Notes: a model not told the origin generated them from the letters alone. A stretch of 64,000 nucleotides of DNA from Nocardioides anomalus (GCF_011046535.1 NZ_CP049257.1:744001-808000); one strand, 5' to 3'. Counted from the stretch's first letter, positions 36,198 through 43,999 are shown. A program made the numbers and translations.

Positions 36198-37251
36198 GGT
36201 CGTCGACCGACACGTACTCGAAGCTCGGGCCGGCCACCGTCGTGCCGTCGCCCGTGGTCATGGCCATCAGTGCGGTGGCCTGGGCCTTGAGCGCGTACAT
36301 GGCGCCCACGGATGCCAACAGGGTGTCGGGCCGTCCGTCGAAGGCCGTCTCGAGCTGCTGCAGGAGCTGGCGGTAGTTGTAGTTGAAGGTGTCCATGGCG
36401 TCCCGCACCGGGCTGTCGACCGGGTGGTCCGCCACACGCGGATTGAGCTCCATGGGCCGCACGGCGTCCCAGTCCACGAGCACGGGCTCGCCGGTGGGCC
36501 CGCTCGCAGGGGTGTCTCCGCGCTGGAAGCGGCGACCCAGCTTGAGCTCGAGGAAGCGGAAGTAGTGAGCGACCTCGTCCCGGTCCGGCTTGAACATGTC
36601 GTGGTCGCCGTCCCACACGTCGCGATGTGCGATGCCCTCCCCCTGCTCGACGATCTCGTCGAGCGCGCGCAGTGCCGTCGCGAGGTCGGTGACCCCGACG
36701 ACCTGACCGCCCCCGCGGTAGGCCGCCATGGAGGTGACCTGTCGCTCCGGGTCGCCGCAGAACACGGCGGCCTCACCTAGGTCCCCCGAGAGCTCGACCA
36801 GGCCGGCGCGGATGGCCTCGTAGAACTGCCCAATCGTCTCGTACTCCTCGCTCTCGGCCCGAGCGTCCACCGCTGACGGCTGCTCGATGCGGAGAAAGGC
36901 CTCGAGCGCCTCGGCGCCGAAGGGCGCTAGGGGGATCTCAAACGAGCGGTCCCCGTGCGGGAAGGTCATCGGGTAGCCCGGCAGCAGGCGAGGCGAGTCC
37001 AGGACCGGCCGGCCGCCCACGGCGTTGAGCAGGTTGGCGGCCAGGGTCAGGTGCAGCATCTCCTCGACAAACACGCTCGTCACCACCTCGACCGCTGCCG
37101 CGTTCCGCTCGGCGTCGAGGGAGTACAGAGCGCAGAGGTACGGCGGCAGCGTGCAGTGCTCGAGCTCGATGGCCCACTGCAGGTGCTCGCGGAGTGAGTC
37201 GAGGTCCTCGACCCCCCTCGTGCCGGAACTCGTCGCGCGACTGGTGGACAT
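36190..37251 (-). CDS. Ferritin-like protein of the VioB / iminophenylpyruvate dimer synthase type
   Basis: 353 aa. LREHLQWAIELEHCTLPPYL has the first Glu of the four-helix bundle and VFVEEMLHLTLAANLLNAVGG the E..EExxH second half, characteristic of the ferritin-like domain (PF12902) of VioB. The middle holds DPERQVTSMAAYRGGG and later DEVAHYFRFLELKLGR. A diiron site or an oxidative coupling role is suggested by the family, but VioB's heme-containing N-terminal domain is absent. It heads an operon with the 64-aa protein and the epoxide-hydrolase-like enzyme, perhaps a small oxidative tailoring pathway. Confidence 0.78.
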   Translation of the reverse strand: MSTSRATSSGTRGVEDLDSLREHLQWAIELEHCTLPPYLCALYSLDAERNAAAVEVVTSVFVEEMLHLTLAANLLNAVGGRPVLDSPRLLPGYPMTFPHGDRSFEIPLAPFGAEALEAFLRIEQPSAVDARAESEEYETIGQFYEAIRAGLVELSGDLGEAAVFCGDPERQVTSMAAYRGGGQVVGVTDLATALRALDEIVEQGEGIAHRDVWDGDHDMFKPDRDEVAHYFRFLELKLGRRFQRGDTPASGPTGEPVLVDWDAVRPMELNPRVADHPVDSPVRDAMDTFNYNYRQLLQQLETAFDGRPDTLLASVGAMYALKAQATALMAMTTGDGTTVAGPSFEYVSVDDRD

Positions 37252-37383
37252 GCAGGGCCTCCTCCTACCGCCTCGGACGGCGGTTGACTGATCACCCCAC
37301 CCGACCGTGCAGCCGCCCGATCCGTGACACCTGCGGCCCGGCTTCGTTCGTCACAGCTCGACGTCCGCTGTGGTCGGCTAGCC

Positions 37384-38118
37384 ATGACGCCGAGCCGTAG
37401 CCCGATCGCAGGCACAGACGAAGTCCTGCGCGCCCGCAATCATGAGATCGCCGAGCTCCTGATGAGCGCCGCAGACGCGGACAGGGACCGCCTGGTGGAG
37501 GAGTTGACGGTGATCAACATGCCGGTCGCCAGGGCGGTGGCCCGTCGCTACGCAAGACGCTATTCAGGCCGCTCTGAGCACGCGCCAGACATCCTCGGGG
37601 TCACCTACCTGGCGCTCGTGCGTGCTGTACGCGCCTTCGACCCCATGCTGGGCAGGGACTTCCTCAGCTACGCCGTTCCGTGCCTGAACGGCGCGGTCCG
37701 CCACTACTTCCGTGATGACGCGTGGCTGATCCGACCGCCCCGGCACCTTCAGGACGCTCATGTCTCGTATTGGCGGGCCCGGGACGACTGCCCGGACACG
37801 CACGTCTCTGAGGGTGTCGATGTCGGCACGTGCTACCGGCCATTCAGCCTCGATACGCCCGACCCCGAGGACCAGTCGAGGCTGGGCGATGGACTCGTCG
37901 ATGAGCGCGATAGTGCGTGGGCCGACAGCGAGTTGAGGATGCTGGTGTGGCCGCACATTGCCTCGCTGTCCGCTCGTGATCAACGCATCCTCCACCTGCG
38001 CTCGCAGGGGAGGACGCAGTCCGAGATCGGTCGCGAGCTCGGGATGTCGCAGATGCATGTGTCGCGACTGTTGCGCTCCCACCTGGAGAGGCTTCAGCGA
38101 CTTGTCTACGCGGCCTGA
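37384..38118 (+). CDS. SigB/SigF-type sigma-70 factor carried on the element
   Basis: 244 aa from an ATG without a clear ribosome site; an in-frame GTG at 37324 is the alternative. Region 2 is VARAVARRYARRY, then DILGVTYLALVRAVRAFDP and FLSYAVPCLNGAVRHYFRDD. Region 4 is LSARDQRILHLRSQGRTQSE then IGRELGMSQMHVSRLLRSHL. The region-3 part (residues about 125-170) is short and unlike the chromosomal paralogue at 56200-57021. No anti-sigma or anti-anti-sigma gene is next to it. It may direct RNA polymerase to element promoters. Confidence 0.82.
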   Translation: MTPSRSPIAGTDEVLRARNHEIAELLMSAADADRDRLVEELTVINMPVARAVARRYARRYSGRSEHAPDILGVTYLALVRAVRAFDPMLGRDFLSYAVPCLNGAVRHYFRDDAWLIRPPRHLQDAHVSYWRARDDCPDTHVSEGVDVGTCYRPFSLDTPDPEDQSRLGDGLVDERDSAWADSELRMLVWPHIASLSARDQRILHLRSQGRTQSEIGRELGMSQMHVSRLLRSHLERLQRLVYAA

Positions 38119-38506
38119 CGCACGACGCACGACGCCCTTCGGACTCGGAGGCACCAGCACCGACCTGCCTGCTCACTCACGAGGCGGAGCGAGGGCCTGC
38201 GGGTCACGGAAGGCCTGCAATCAGCGGTTGCCTCGGCCGCTCGCTTCGCTTCTCGCAACCTGGCGGCGAAGCCGGTAAAGCACCGGTGCCCGTGGAGGAT
38301 TATGAGGGATCGCGGCGATATGCAGGGCGAGAAATTAGTTGTCATGTGCAACTAATTGTGAAATACTGGAAGCACCTCGGAAGACGTGTGCCAATTCAGA
38401 GAAGGCCCTGACCGAGGTTGTTGTGGTCGCCGCTCCGGTGGCCCCATTCGATCAGCCCCTTGTTCTCCGGAACCGGGGGCTTTCTGCATTTCTGAGAGGA
38501 GTTGTG
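38119..38506. other. Non-coding, lower-GC junction before the second integrase
   Basis: About 388 bases without a coding gene. GC falls sharply over 38300-38370. Structures seen: a 9-bp inverted repeat at 38333-38357, a weaker GGTTGC/GCAACC pair at about 38227-38262, and ACCGGT-rich repeats near 38280. It is the junction between the GC-rich block and the lower-GC right arm and may include the end of an older insertion. No tRNA fragment is visible. Confidence 0.5.
38333..38357. promoter_or_regulatory. Operator-like inverted repeat upstream of the second integrase
   Basis: AATTAGTTG, 7-base spacer, CAACTAATT: perfect 9-bp arms in AT-rich DNA, resembling MarR-type or phage-repressor operators (TAGTTG..CAACTA). 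It is 150 bases before the integrase start. Confidence 0.5.
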
Positions 38507-39523
38507 ATGCAAGAACCTCGACGTCTGTCAGTCGTCGACAACCGTGCCAGCTCGATGACGGTGGCGAGTTATCTAGAAGAGTGGCTGTGGGCCAAGCAGT
38601 CCCTGCGTGCATCGACCTTCAAGTCCTACGAGAGTCACGTTCGCAACTATTTGGTGCCCTACGTGGGGCACCACCCGTTGGGGGAGCTTCGCCCGGCGCA
38701 TCTCGACAAGATGTACCGCGAACTCGCCTCACGAGAAGACCAGCGGCTCTCCGTGTCGACGCTGAGGCGTGTACACGCCACGCTGCTCAGCGCATTGAGC
38801 ACCGCGGTGAAGCGCGGGCAGCTGGAGCGCAATCCAGCTAGCGCTGTGGAGCTACCACAGCAACGGCGTCGTGAACCGGTGACTTGGACCGCGAAGGACC
38901 TCCAAGCCTTCCTTCAAGCCGTGCAGTCTGACCCGCTTCACCCCTTGTTCTTGCTGCTGGCGGTCACGGGACTCCGTCGAGGTGAGGTGATCGCGTTGAG
39001 GTGGCGTGATGTCGACCTGAACCTTGGTCGCCTCAGCGTTCGGCAGGCGGCTGTGCTGGTGGGTGGGCGAGTCGTTGTTGGTGAGCCCAAGTCCAGGTCG
39101 GGTCACCGAACCATTGCGGTGGACGACGAGACCTGTCGTCGTCTGACGTGGCACAAGCGCGCGCAAGAACTGGCTGTCTCTCGCGTGCTGGCGCCTCCGC
39201 AGCGCCCCGAGCTCGTGTTCTCCGACGAACATGGTGAGGCGTTGGATCCAGCGCACGTGTCACGACGCTTCGTGCGCCTGGTCCACGCGTGCGGGTTGCC
39301 GCGGATCCGGCTGCACGATCTCAGGCACACCTCCGCCTCGCTCGGACTCGCGTCGGGGGAGTCACTCGTCGAGGTCAGCCGACGGCTTGGCCACAGCTCG
39401 CTAAGCGTCACCGCAGACATCTACAGCCACATCTCGCCTGAGGTTGCCAAGCACTCGGCGGAACGGCTGGCTGCCTCCATCTACGGCGACGAACCCATCA
39501 CCACGCAAGGAGGTCTCCGATGA
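38507..39523 (+). CDS. Tyrosine recombinase / integrase, second copy on the element
   Basis: 338 aa from the ATG after GAGAGGAG. An N-terminal SAM-like core-binding domain (SYLEEWLWAKQSLRASTFKS) is followed by the catalytic domain: Arg in VTGLRRGEVIALRWRD, HDLRHTSASLGLA, LGHSSLSVTADIYSHI with the Tyr nucleophile. It lacks the Cys-rich arm-binding N-terminus seen in the tRNA-adjacent integrase. It is complete but not next to any visible attachment repeat, so it may belong to an earlier or nested insertion. Its stop overlaps the next start by 4 bases. Confidence 0.87.
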   Translation: MQEPRRLSVVDNRASSMTVASYLEEWLWAKQSLRASTFKSYESHVRNYLVPYVGHHPLGELRPAHLDKMYRELASREDQRLSVSTLRRVHATLLSALSTAVKRGQLERNPASAVELPQQRRREPVTWTAKDLQAFLQAVQSDPLHPLFLLLAVTGLRRGEVIALRWRDVDLNLGRLSVRQAAVLVGGRVVVGEPKSRSGHRTIAVDDETCRRLTWHKRAQELAVSRVLAPPQRPELVFSDEHGEALDPAHVSRRFVRLVHACGLPRIRLHDLRHTSASLGLASGESLVEVSRRLGHSSLSVTADIYSHISPEVAKHSAERLAASIYGDEPITTQGGLR

Positions 39524-39825
39524 GGCAGGCCAAGCGCTTCCTCGTAGGCGCAAGGAGGCAGATCAAGAAGGTGCTGTTGGCGCTCCATCGCGAGCTCCAG
39601 CGGCTGGCCGATGCGATCGGAATATGGGCCCAACGACGTCGCGACCAGTACGCAGCGGACCCCGGCTACGCCGAAGCGCTAGTTCGAGTCGCGATCGCGG
39701 CTGCCGACCTGCTGCTCGACAACCGGAGGATCAGAAGTTTCGCCTTCCAACTGGCTGAGGCGCTCCTGGCCGTCCTCCGCGGACGCGGCCGACGGCTGGA
39801 TCCCGGTCACGGCTACTGGGATTAG
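39520..39825 (+). CDS. Basic helical protein coupled to the second integrase
   Basis: 101 aa with the start overlapping the integrase stop (ATGA). It is very basic at the N-terminus (RQAKRFLVGARRQIKKVLLA) and helical throughout, ending in RGRGRRLDPGHGYWD. It may be a DNA-associated accessory of the recombinase. No family recognised. Confidence 0.6.
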   Translation: MRQAKRFLVGARRQIKKVLLALHRELQRLADAIGIWAQRRRDQYAADPGYAEALVRVAIAAADLLLDNRRIRSFAFQLAEALLAVLRGRGRRLDPGHGYWD

Positions 39826-39855
39826 CAGACCGAACATCTCGACATCTCCAATCCG

Positions 39856-39879
39856 AGCCCCCGACATCCGTCGGGGGCT
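39856..39879 (+). terminator. Rho-independent terminator
   Basis: 10-bp stem AGCCCCCGAC / GTCGGGGGCT, loop ATCC, followed by TTTCGTCATTT. It ends the integrase and 101-aa gene transcript 30 bases after the stop. Confidence 0.8.
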
Positions 39880-39908
39880 TTCGTCATTTCAAGAGGAGGA
39901 CAAACCTG

Positions 39909-40967
39909 ATGAGCAAGGAAACGCTGGAGCACCTGAACACCCACACGTTGATCGGGAACACGGACCACCGCGGCACCGCATGGCACTACCGAGCCGAGCA
40001 CCAAGGCGTCGAGTCGAACCACTACCCCGGCCCCATACCGGTCTCGGACGTCGAGCGTCGTCTCTTCTCCTGGGAAGCCGTCTCGCGGCAGATCGCGGTC
40101 GAGACGCCAACCGACGTCACGACGATGACGCACCTCAGCTCGGCGGGAAGCCCCGTCCGTTGGGACGTGGTCGAGGACCGGCAGGCCATCTGCCGTGATG
40201 ACAACAACGCGGTTATGGGCATCTTCGCCCCCGGCTACGCCATGCACCAGTACCGCGAATGGCTGCTGGGCACCGTAGCCAACTTGCTCGACGACGACCT
40301 GAGCATCAGCTCAGCTGGGCTCCTTCGAGGAGGGGCGGTCGCTTGGGTCGAGGTCTCGGTCCCGGAGTCGATCACGACGCCGCAGGGGGTGATCTTCAGG
40401 CCCAACCTCCTCGCCACTACCAGCTTCGACGGCTCGACCGCCACGACCTACAAGCGCACCATCACTGACGTCGTATGCGACAACACCCGCGAGACAGCCT
40501 TGGCTGAGAAGGGCCAGGCCTACAAGGTGAAGCATTCACGGCACTCACGCACCCATCTGATGGCGGCCCGGGACGCTCTGTCGATGGTGCACACCATCGC
40601 GGACTCCTTCGCCCGAGAGGTCGCTCACCTGTGCGAGGTCAAGGTGCCCGACCCTGCGTGGTCTTCGTTCCTGGACACCTATGTGCCAAGGGTGGGGGCG
40701 GACGGTAGAGCCCTGACGGGGAGATCGCTCACCCTGGCCGACAAGAAGCGCGACCTCTTGGACAACCTGTACCGATACGACGACCGGGTAGCGCCTTGGT
40801 CAGGCACCGCACATGGGGCGCTTCAGGCGGTCAACACCTACGAGCACCACGAGAACCCGGTCAGAGGAACCAGCAGGCCCGAGCGGAACATGCTGCGGAC
40901 CATCGCAGGTGACTTCGGGCGGGTCGACCAGGAAGCGTGGTCAACGCTGCAAGCCGTGCTGGCATGA
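39909..40967 (+). CDS. DUF932 protein (phage/plasmid-like, TIGR03299 type)
   Basis: 352 aa from the ATG after AGAGGAGG. It opens MSKETLEHLNTHTLIGNTDH and RGTAWHYRAE, has VEDRQAICRDDNNAVMGIFAPGY near residue 85 and FRPNLLATTSFDGSTATTYK. These are hallmarks of DUF932, found on phages, plasmids and islands, with unknown activity. It is transcribed alone, bounded by terminators on both sides. Confidence 0.83.
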   Translation: MSKETLEHLNTHTLIGNTDHRGTAWHYRAEHQGVESNHYPGPIPVSDVERRLFSWEAVSRQIAVETPTDVTTMTHLSSAGSPVRWDVVEDRQAICRDDNNAVMGIFAPGYAMHQYREWLLGTVANLLDDDLSISSAGLLRGGAVAWVEVSVPESITTPQGVIFRPNLLATTSFDGSTATTYKRTITDVVCDNTRETALAEKGQAYKVKHSRHSRTHLMAARDALSMVHTIADSFAREVAHLCEVKVPDPAWSSFLDTYVPRVGADGRALTGRSLTLADKKRDLLDNLYRYDDRVAPWSGTAHGALQAVNTYEHHENPVRGTSRPERNMLRTIAGDFGRVDQEAWSTLQAVLA

Positions 40968-40972
40968 CTACT

Positions 40973-41000
40973 GAGGGGGCGGCCACCAGGCCGCCCCCTC
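40973..41000. terminator. Bidirectional terminator between DUF932 and the lipoprotein
   Basis: Perfect 12-bp arms (GAGGGGGCGGCC / GGCCGCCCCCTC) around ACCA, between convergent genes. Confidence 0.75.
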
Positions 41001-41024
41001 GCTGGTCTTCTCGCGTTTCTGGCC

Positions 41025-41486
41025 TCACTCGGCATAGGTGACAGTGAGTGACAGCCCGCCGGTGCTGGAAAAGCTCCACTGGTAGTCCAGCCCGGCCTCC
41101 GACGCCTGTTGAGGCTCGGTGCCGTTGGTGGTCGTGCCGATCTGAGAAGTCAGGGCATCGGAGGTGCCTACCTCGTCCAAGAGGCACGTGAGAGCGTCGA
41201 GGAACTCCTGGTAGGCCATGGGGGCGCCGGCGATGATGATGCTCTTGCCGTTGTCCCCGAGTGAGAACGCTGAGCTCCCGGGGAAGAGCTTCTCTGCGGT
41301 GGCGCGCTCGAAGGCGCATGAGTTGTAGGCGTCGGAGAGGTCGACAGACGCCGTCGACGCCGACGACGCTGCCGATGTCGCCGCCGCGCTGTCGCCAGGT
41401 GTTGTTGTCGATGAGCTGCCACAGCCGCTGACGACCATCACCAGGGCCACGAGCGCGATCGTGACATCCGCTGACGACCTGCTCAT
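41025..41486 (-). CDS. Small lipoprotein
   Basis: 153 aa. The signal sequence DVTIALVALVMVVSGCGSSS has a lipobox ending at Cys22. A Ser/Thr/Ala linker precedes a compact domain with SCAFERATAEKLFPGSSAFS and FLDALTCLLDEVGT; two Cys could form a disulfide. It is anchored outside the membrane. It is divergent from the controller-like XRE gene with a C-box-like operator between them. Confidence 0.75.
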   Translation of the reverse strand: MSRSSADVTIALVALVMVVSGCGSSSTTTPGDSAAATSAASSASTASVDLSDAYNSCAFERATAEKLFPGSSAFSLGDNGKSIIIAGAPMAYQEFLDALTCLLDEVGTSDALTSQIGTTTNGTEPQQASEAGLDYQWSFSSTGGLSLTVTYAE

Positions 41487-41500
41487 GATGACTCCCCGCT

Positions 41501-41526
41501 ACTTATAAGTCTGTAGACCTAAAGGT
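41501..41526. promoter_or_regulatory. C-box-like operator
   Basis: ACTTATAAGTC, TGTA, GACCTAAAGGT: an inverted repeat (8 of 11 positions) closely like the ACTTATAGTC ... GACTATAAGT boxes bound by restriction-modification controller (C) proteins. It sits 26 bases before the 73-aa XRE gene and 14 bases before the divergent lipoprotein start. Confidence 0.6.
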
Positions 41527-41552
41527 AGCGGCCCAAGACGCTCGGTTGCGTC

Positions 41553-41774
41553 ATGGAAGGCGAACTTCAACGGGTTGTGGGCCGCAACCTGCGTCGCCAT
41601 CGTGAGGACGAGGGGCTCTCTCAAGAGGCGTTCGCCGACGAGCTTGGAGTGCACCGGACTTACATGGGATCAGTCGAGCGGGGGGAGCGGAACCTCACTC
41701 TGCGGACCGTCGAGAAGTTGGCCTCCTCGATCGGTGTGGAACCTCTGGACTTGTTGAGAGAGAAGTCGACCTGA
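41553..41774 (+). CDS. XRE-family controller-like (C protein) regulator
   Basis: 73 aa, almost all HTH: VVGRNLRRHREDEGLSQEAF, then ADELGVHRTYMGSVERGERN and LTLRTVEKLASSIGVEPLDL. The HRTYxxxxERGxRNxTL pattern and length match C proteins of restriction-modification systems. A matching operator lies just upstream, implying autoregulation. No methyltransferase or restriction gene is adjacent, so it is an orphan or controls the lipoprotein. Confidence 0.8.
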   Translation: MEGELQRVVGRNLRRHREDEGLSQEAFADELGVHRTYMGSVERGERNLTLRTVEKLASSIGVEPLDLLREKST

Positions 41775-41809
41775 TCAGGCTCAGTGCCCCACCCTGACAG
41801 AGTGGCCCC

Positions 41810-42154
41810 ATGAGTAGCGGTCACCGTCCCGCGTCGAGGCCGGAACGGCACTGGTCGCACCGCTTGGTCCAGTGGACGGCGGCCACGGTAGGGGGCGCGG
41901 TGATCACCACGGTGGTGGCGTTGGTGCTTACCCATGACGGTGATAACTCGTCTGTGGACTCTGAGACGTCACGGTCGCCGGACGGTCGGAACTGCCCGAG
42001 CGACTTCCCGGTTAAGGGGAACGTCTCGCAGGCCGGCGAACGGATCTATCACCTGCCCGGCTGGCAGTACTACGACGCTACTTATCCGAGCGAGTGCTTC
42101 TCGACGGCTGACGACGCTGAGGACGCTGGTTACCGCGCCTCGAAGGTCCAGTGA
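41810..42154 (+). CDS. Single-pass membrane protein with a sunset-type C-terminal domain
   Basis: 114 aa. A membrane helix (LVQWTAATVGGAVITTVVAL) follows a basic N-terminus. The last 55 residues read NCPSDFPVKGNVSQAGERIY, HLPGWQYYDATYPSECFSTA and DAGYRASKVQ: two Cys and the KGN...YHLP...Y.AT.P.ECF pattern I associate with the small extracellular sunset domain. The convergent nuclease gene ends in the same domain. Domain naming is from memory. Confidence 0.65.
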   Translation: MSSGHRPASRPERHWSHRLVQWTAATVGGAVITTVVALVLTHDGDNSSVDSETSRSPDGRNCPSDFPVKGNVSQAGERIYHLPGWQYYDATYPSECFSTADDAEDAGYRASKVQ

Positions 42155-42165
42155 GGTTGTGGGCC

Positions 42166-42900
42166 CTAGACCCGGGCCGGGCGGTAACCGGCGGCTAGAG
42201 CCCCGGCTTCGGTCGCGAAGCACTCTTCCGGGTTGGTGGCGGAGTAGTACTTGTTGGTGGGCAGGTGGTAGATCCACTCGGTCTCGCCGCGGTTGCCCTT
42301 GATGGGTGCGTTGGTGGGGCAGTCCCAGGTGCCTGGGATCGGCGGGTATGAGGTGAGGTCCGGCGGGGGTGGCGGGGGTGGCGGGGGACCCGCGGGGGTG
42401 CAGTAGGGGTCTGTTTCGAGATCGGCCTGCCGGTAAACCGTTTCCCTCGGGTGCGGGTCATAGCCGTCGAGCGAGTCGTATCTTGCGGCAGATCCCGCTT
42501 GGATCTGACGGAGCCCGATGTCGATTCGGCCATGGTTCACGTATCTGAGGAGCCGTCCGTAGCTGTCCTTGTTCTGGACCGACGGCGGGTCGCCGAGGCG
42601 GATGGTGGTGCCGACGGGCGCGAGGCGTTGTGCCAGCTTCCTGGCCTGCGTGTACCCGCACTGTCCCTCCTCGGGGGTGTCTACCCCGATCAGGCGTATG
42701 CGGCCGACCGAGGTCTTGACGGTGTCGCCATCGACCCAGCGCACGACCTTGGCCGTGCTTGCGCGCCGGTCGGCATGAGCGCTGCTGTCGTGTTGGTTTG
42801 TCGCGAGGGCGCGCGAGGTGGTGAACGCGACCGGCGAGAAGGTGGTGATGGTGAAGGTGGTGGTGGCCACCAGCACGACTGCTAGGGCACGAGCTCTCAT
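42166..42900 (-). CDS. Secreted thermonuclease with a sunset-type C-terminal domain
   Basis: 244 aa from the ATG giving a signal peptide (MRARALAVVLVATTTFTITT). The staphylococcal-nuclease fold follows: VVRWVDGDTVKTSVGRIRLI, GVDTPEEGQCGY with Arg and Asp of the active site, and SYGRLLRYV. A poly-Pro linker (PPPPPPPP) joins it to DCPTNAPIKGNRGETEWIYH and NKYYSATNPEECFATEAG, the same terminal domain as the convergent gene. It cuts nucleic acids outside the cell. An upstream ATG at 43029 would bury the signal peptide. Confidence 0.82.
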   Translation of the reverse strand: MRARALAVVLVATTTFTITTFSPVAFTTSRALATNQHDSSAHADRRASTAKVVRWVDGDTVKTSVGRIRLIGVDTPEEGQCGYTQARKLAQRLAPVGTTIRLGDPPSVQNKDSYGRLLRYVNHGRIDIGLRQIQAGSAARYDSLDGYDPHPRETVYRQADLETDPYCTPAGPPPPPPPPPDLTSYPPIPGTWDCPTNAPIKGNRGETEWIYHLPTNKYYSATNPEECFATEAGALAAGYRPARV

Positions 42901-43059
42901 GGCCGTCGATCTGGAGTGCTTGAGTTTGGGGTCGCGTCGCGCGCGGTGTGTGCTGGAGGACCGCCTGCGGATGGCGGTGTCATCAGATCCACCGGCATGG
43001 GCGTCACCGGTTTGAGGGCCATGACGCAATGGTCGCGGAGGTTTCTGCTAGGTGGGGTC

Positions 43060-43082
43060 GTATCGGAGAACAGATCCGATAC
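43060..43082. repeat. Inverted repeat GTATCGGA / TCCGATAC
   Basis: Perfect 8-bp arms with a 7-base loop, lying after the stop of the 283-aa gene and 160 bases upstream of the nuclease start. The same half-site occurs in the hairpin at 9302-9328 and singly at 6011-6018. It may be a terminator or an operator. Confidence 0.45.
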
Positions 43083-43147
43083 GCCGGCAGGCAGGAACGT
43101 CCGCCGGCGAAGAGCCCTGGTCGGTGTCAGGTGTCCATGCTTGGTGG

Positions 43148-43999
43148 CTATGAAGTTACCGAGGTGGAAGTCCTATTGCGGAAGTGGTCGCGGTATCCCT
43201 CAGGCCCCAGATCGAATGCGAGCTTGAGTTCTTCCTCCGGAAGTTCCAGAAGAAGTTCTTGGAGGAGACCAGGTCGCTCCCCGAGGATCTTTCGGAAGTC
43301 CTCCGTGGGTGCCGGAGACATACCGCCGAAGGCAAAGCTAGGTGGCGAGGAAGTGAAGATGAACTCGAGGCCCTGAACGTGCTTGCGGTTGTATAGGCAC
43401 ACGAGGAAGACCAAGCGGAGATCCTTTTCGGTGAAGGACCCGATCCTGTGGGTGAGCTCCTTCATGTACGGGCTCATCTCTTGCGTTGATTTCGACCAGC
43501 CCGGCTCCGGCTTAGTGGTGGTCTTGTGGTCTTCCTCAGGTGAACCTTCGGGTGACCTTCTCTCTGCCGTGCGACGGATACGCAGGCTTCGCACAGCGGT
43601 AGATACCTCTTCGTCCTGCGATAGTGGTTTCACTCGCGACGCGGGAGGGATCTCGCCGTCGGGCGTGGTCGTGCCGGTTGCGAACTCCTCGCCCGGAGAA
43701 GGCAGGAGCTTGCGCACCTCGTCGAGGTTCACGCTGTACGTGGTGGTCATCGACGATCCGTTGCCCTGTCCTCGCGTGGTCACAGATACCAGGGCGCGGG
43801 AGAGCAGCGACTTCCGCACGGCGTAGAACTTCGTGAGCCCCATCCCCATGTCCGCCGCTGCCCGGGCCGCTGTGGTGAACATCAGGCCCCTTGTGGCCAC
43901 CACGAAGAGGAACGCCTTCTCCCAGGCGTCGAGGTCCCGTGCGTCGCGGATCGCCCACAGGGTCTGATGGTCGACGTTCTTGGGCTTGAGCTTGCTCAT
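43148..43999 (-). CDS. Winged-helix/replication-like protein of the element core
   Basis: 283 aa; it starts MSKLKPKNVDHQTLWAIRDA, overlapping the AlpA-like stop by 4 bases. The N-terminal 90 residues look like a winged HTH (WEKAFLFVVATRGLMFTTAA, MGLTKFYAVRKSLLSRALVS), as in replication initiators or phage regulators. There is a charged middle and a C-terminal helical domain (LLQELLLELPEEELKLAFDL). No nuclease, helicase or primase motif is visible. Placed behind an excisionase candidate, it sits where phage satellites carry their replication gene. Confidence 0.6.
   Translation of the reverse strand: MSKLKPKNVDHQTLWAIRDARDLDAWEKAFLFVVATRGLMFTTAARAAADMGMGLTKFYAVRKSLLSRALVSVTTRGQGNGSSMTTTYSVNLDEVRKLLPSPGEEFATGTTTPDGEIPPASRVKPLSQDEEVSTAVRSLRIRRTAERRSPEGSPEEDHKTTTKPEPGWSKSTQEMSPYMKELTHRIGSFTEKDLRLVFLVCLYNRKHVQGLEFIFTSSPPSFAFGGMSPAPTEDFRKILGERPGLLQELLLELPEEELKLAFDLGPEGYRDHFRNRTSTSVTS

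Noticed and set aside
38119-38506. A tRNA fragment marking an attachment site for the second integrase
   Set aside because: No T-arm (GGTTCGA-type) sequence or repeat matching another part of the window was found in this gap.
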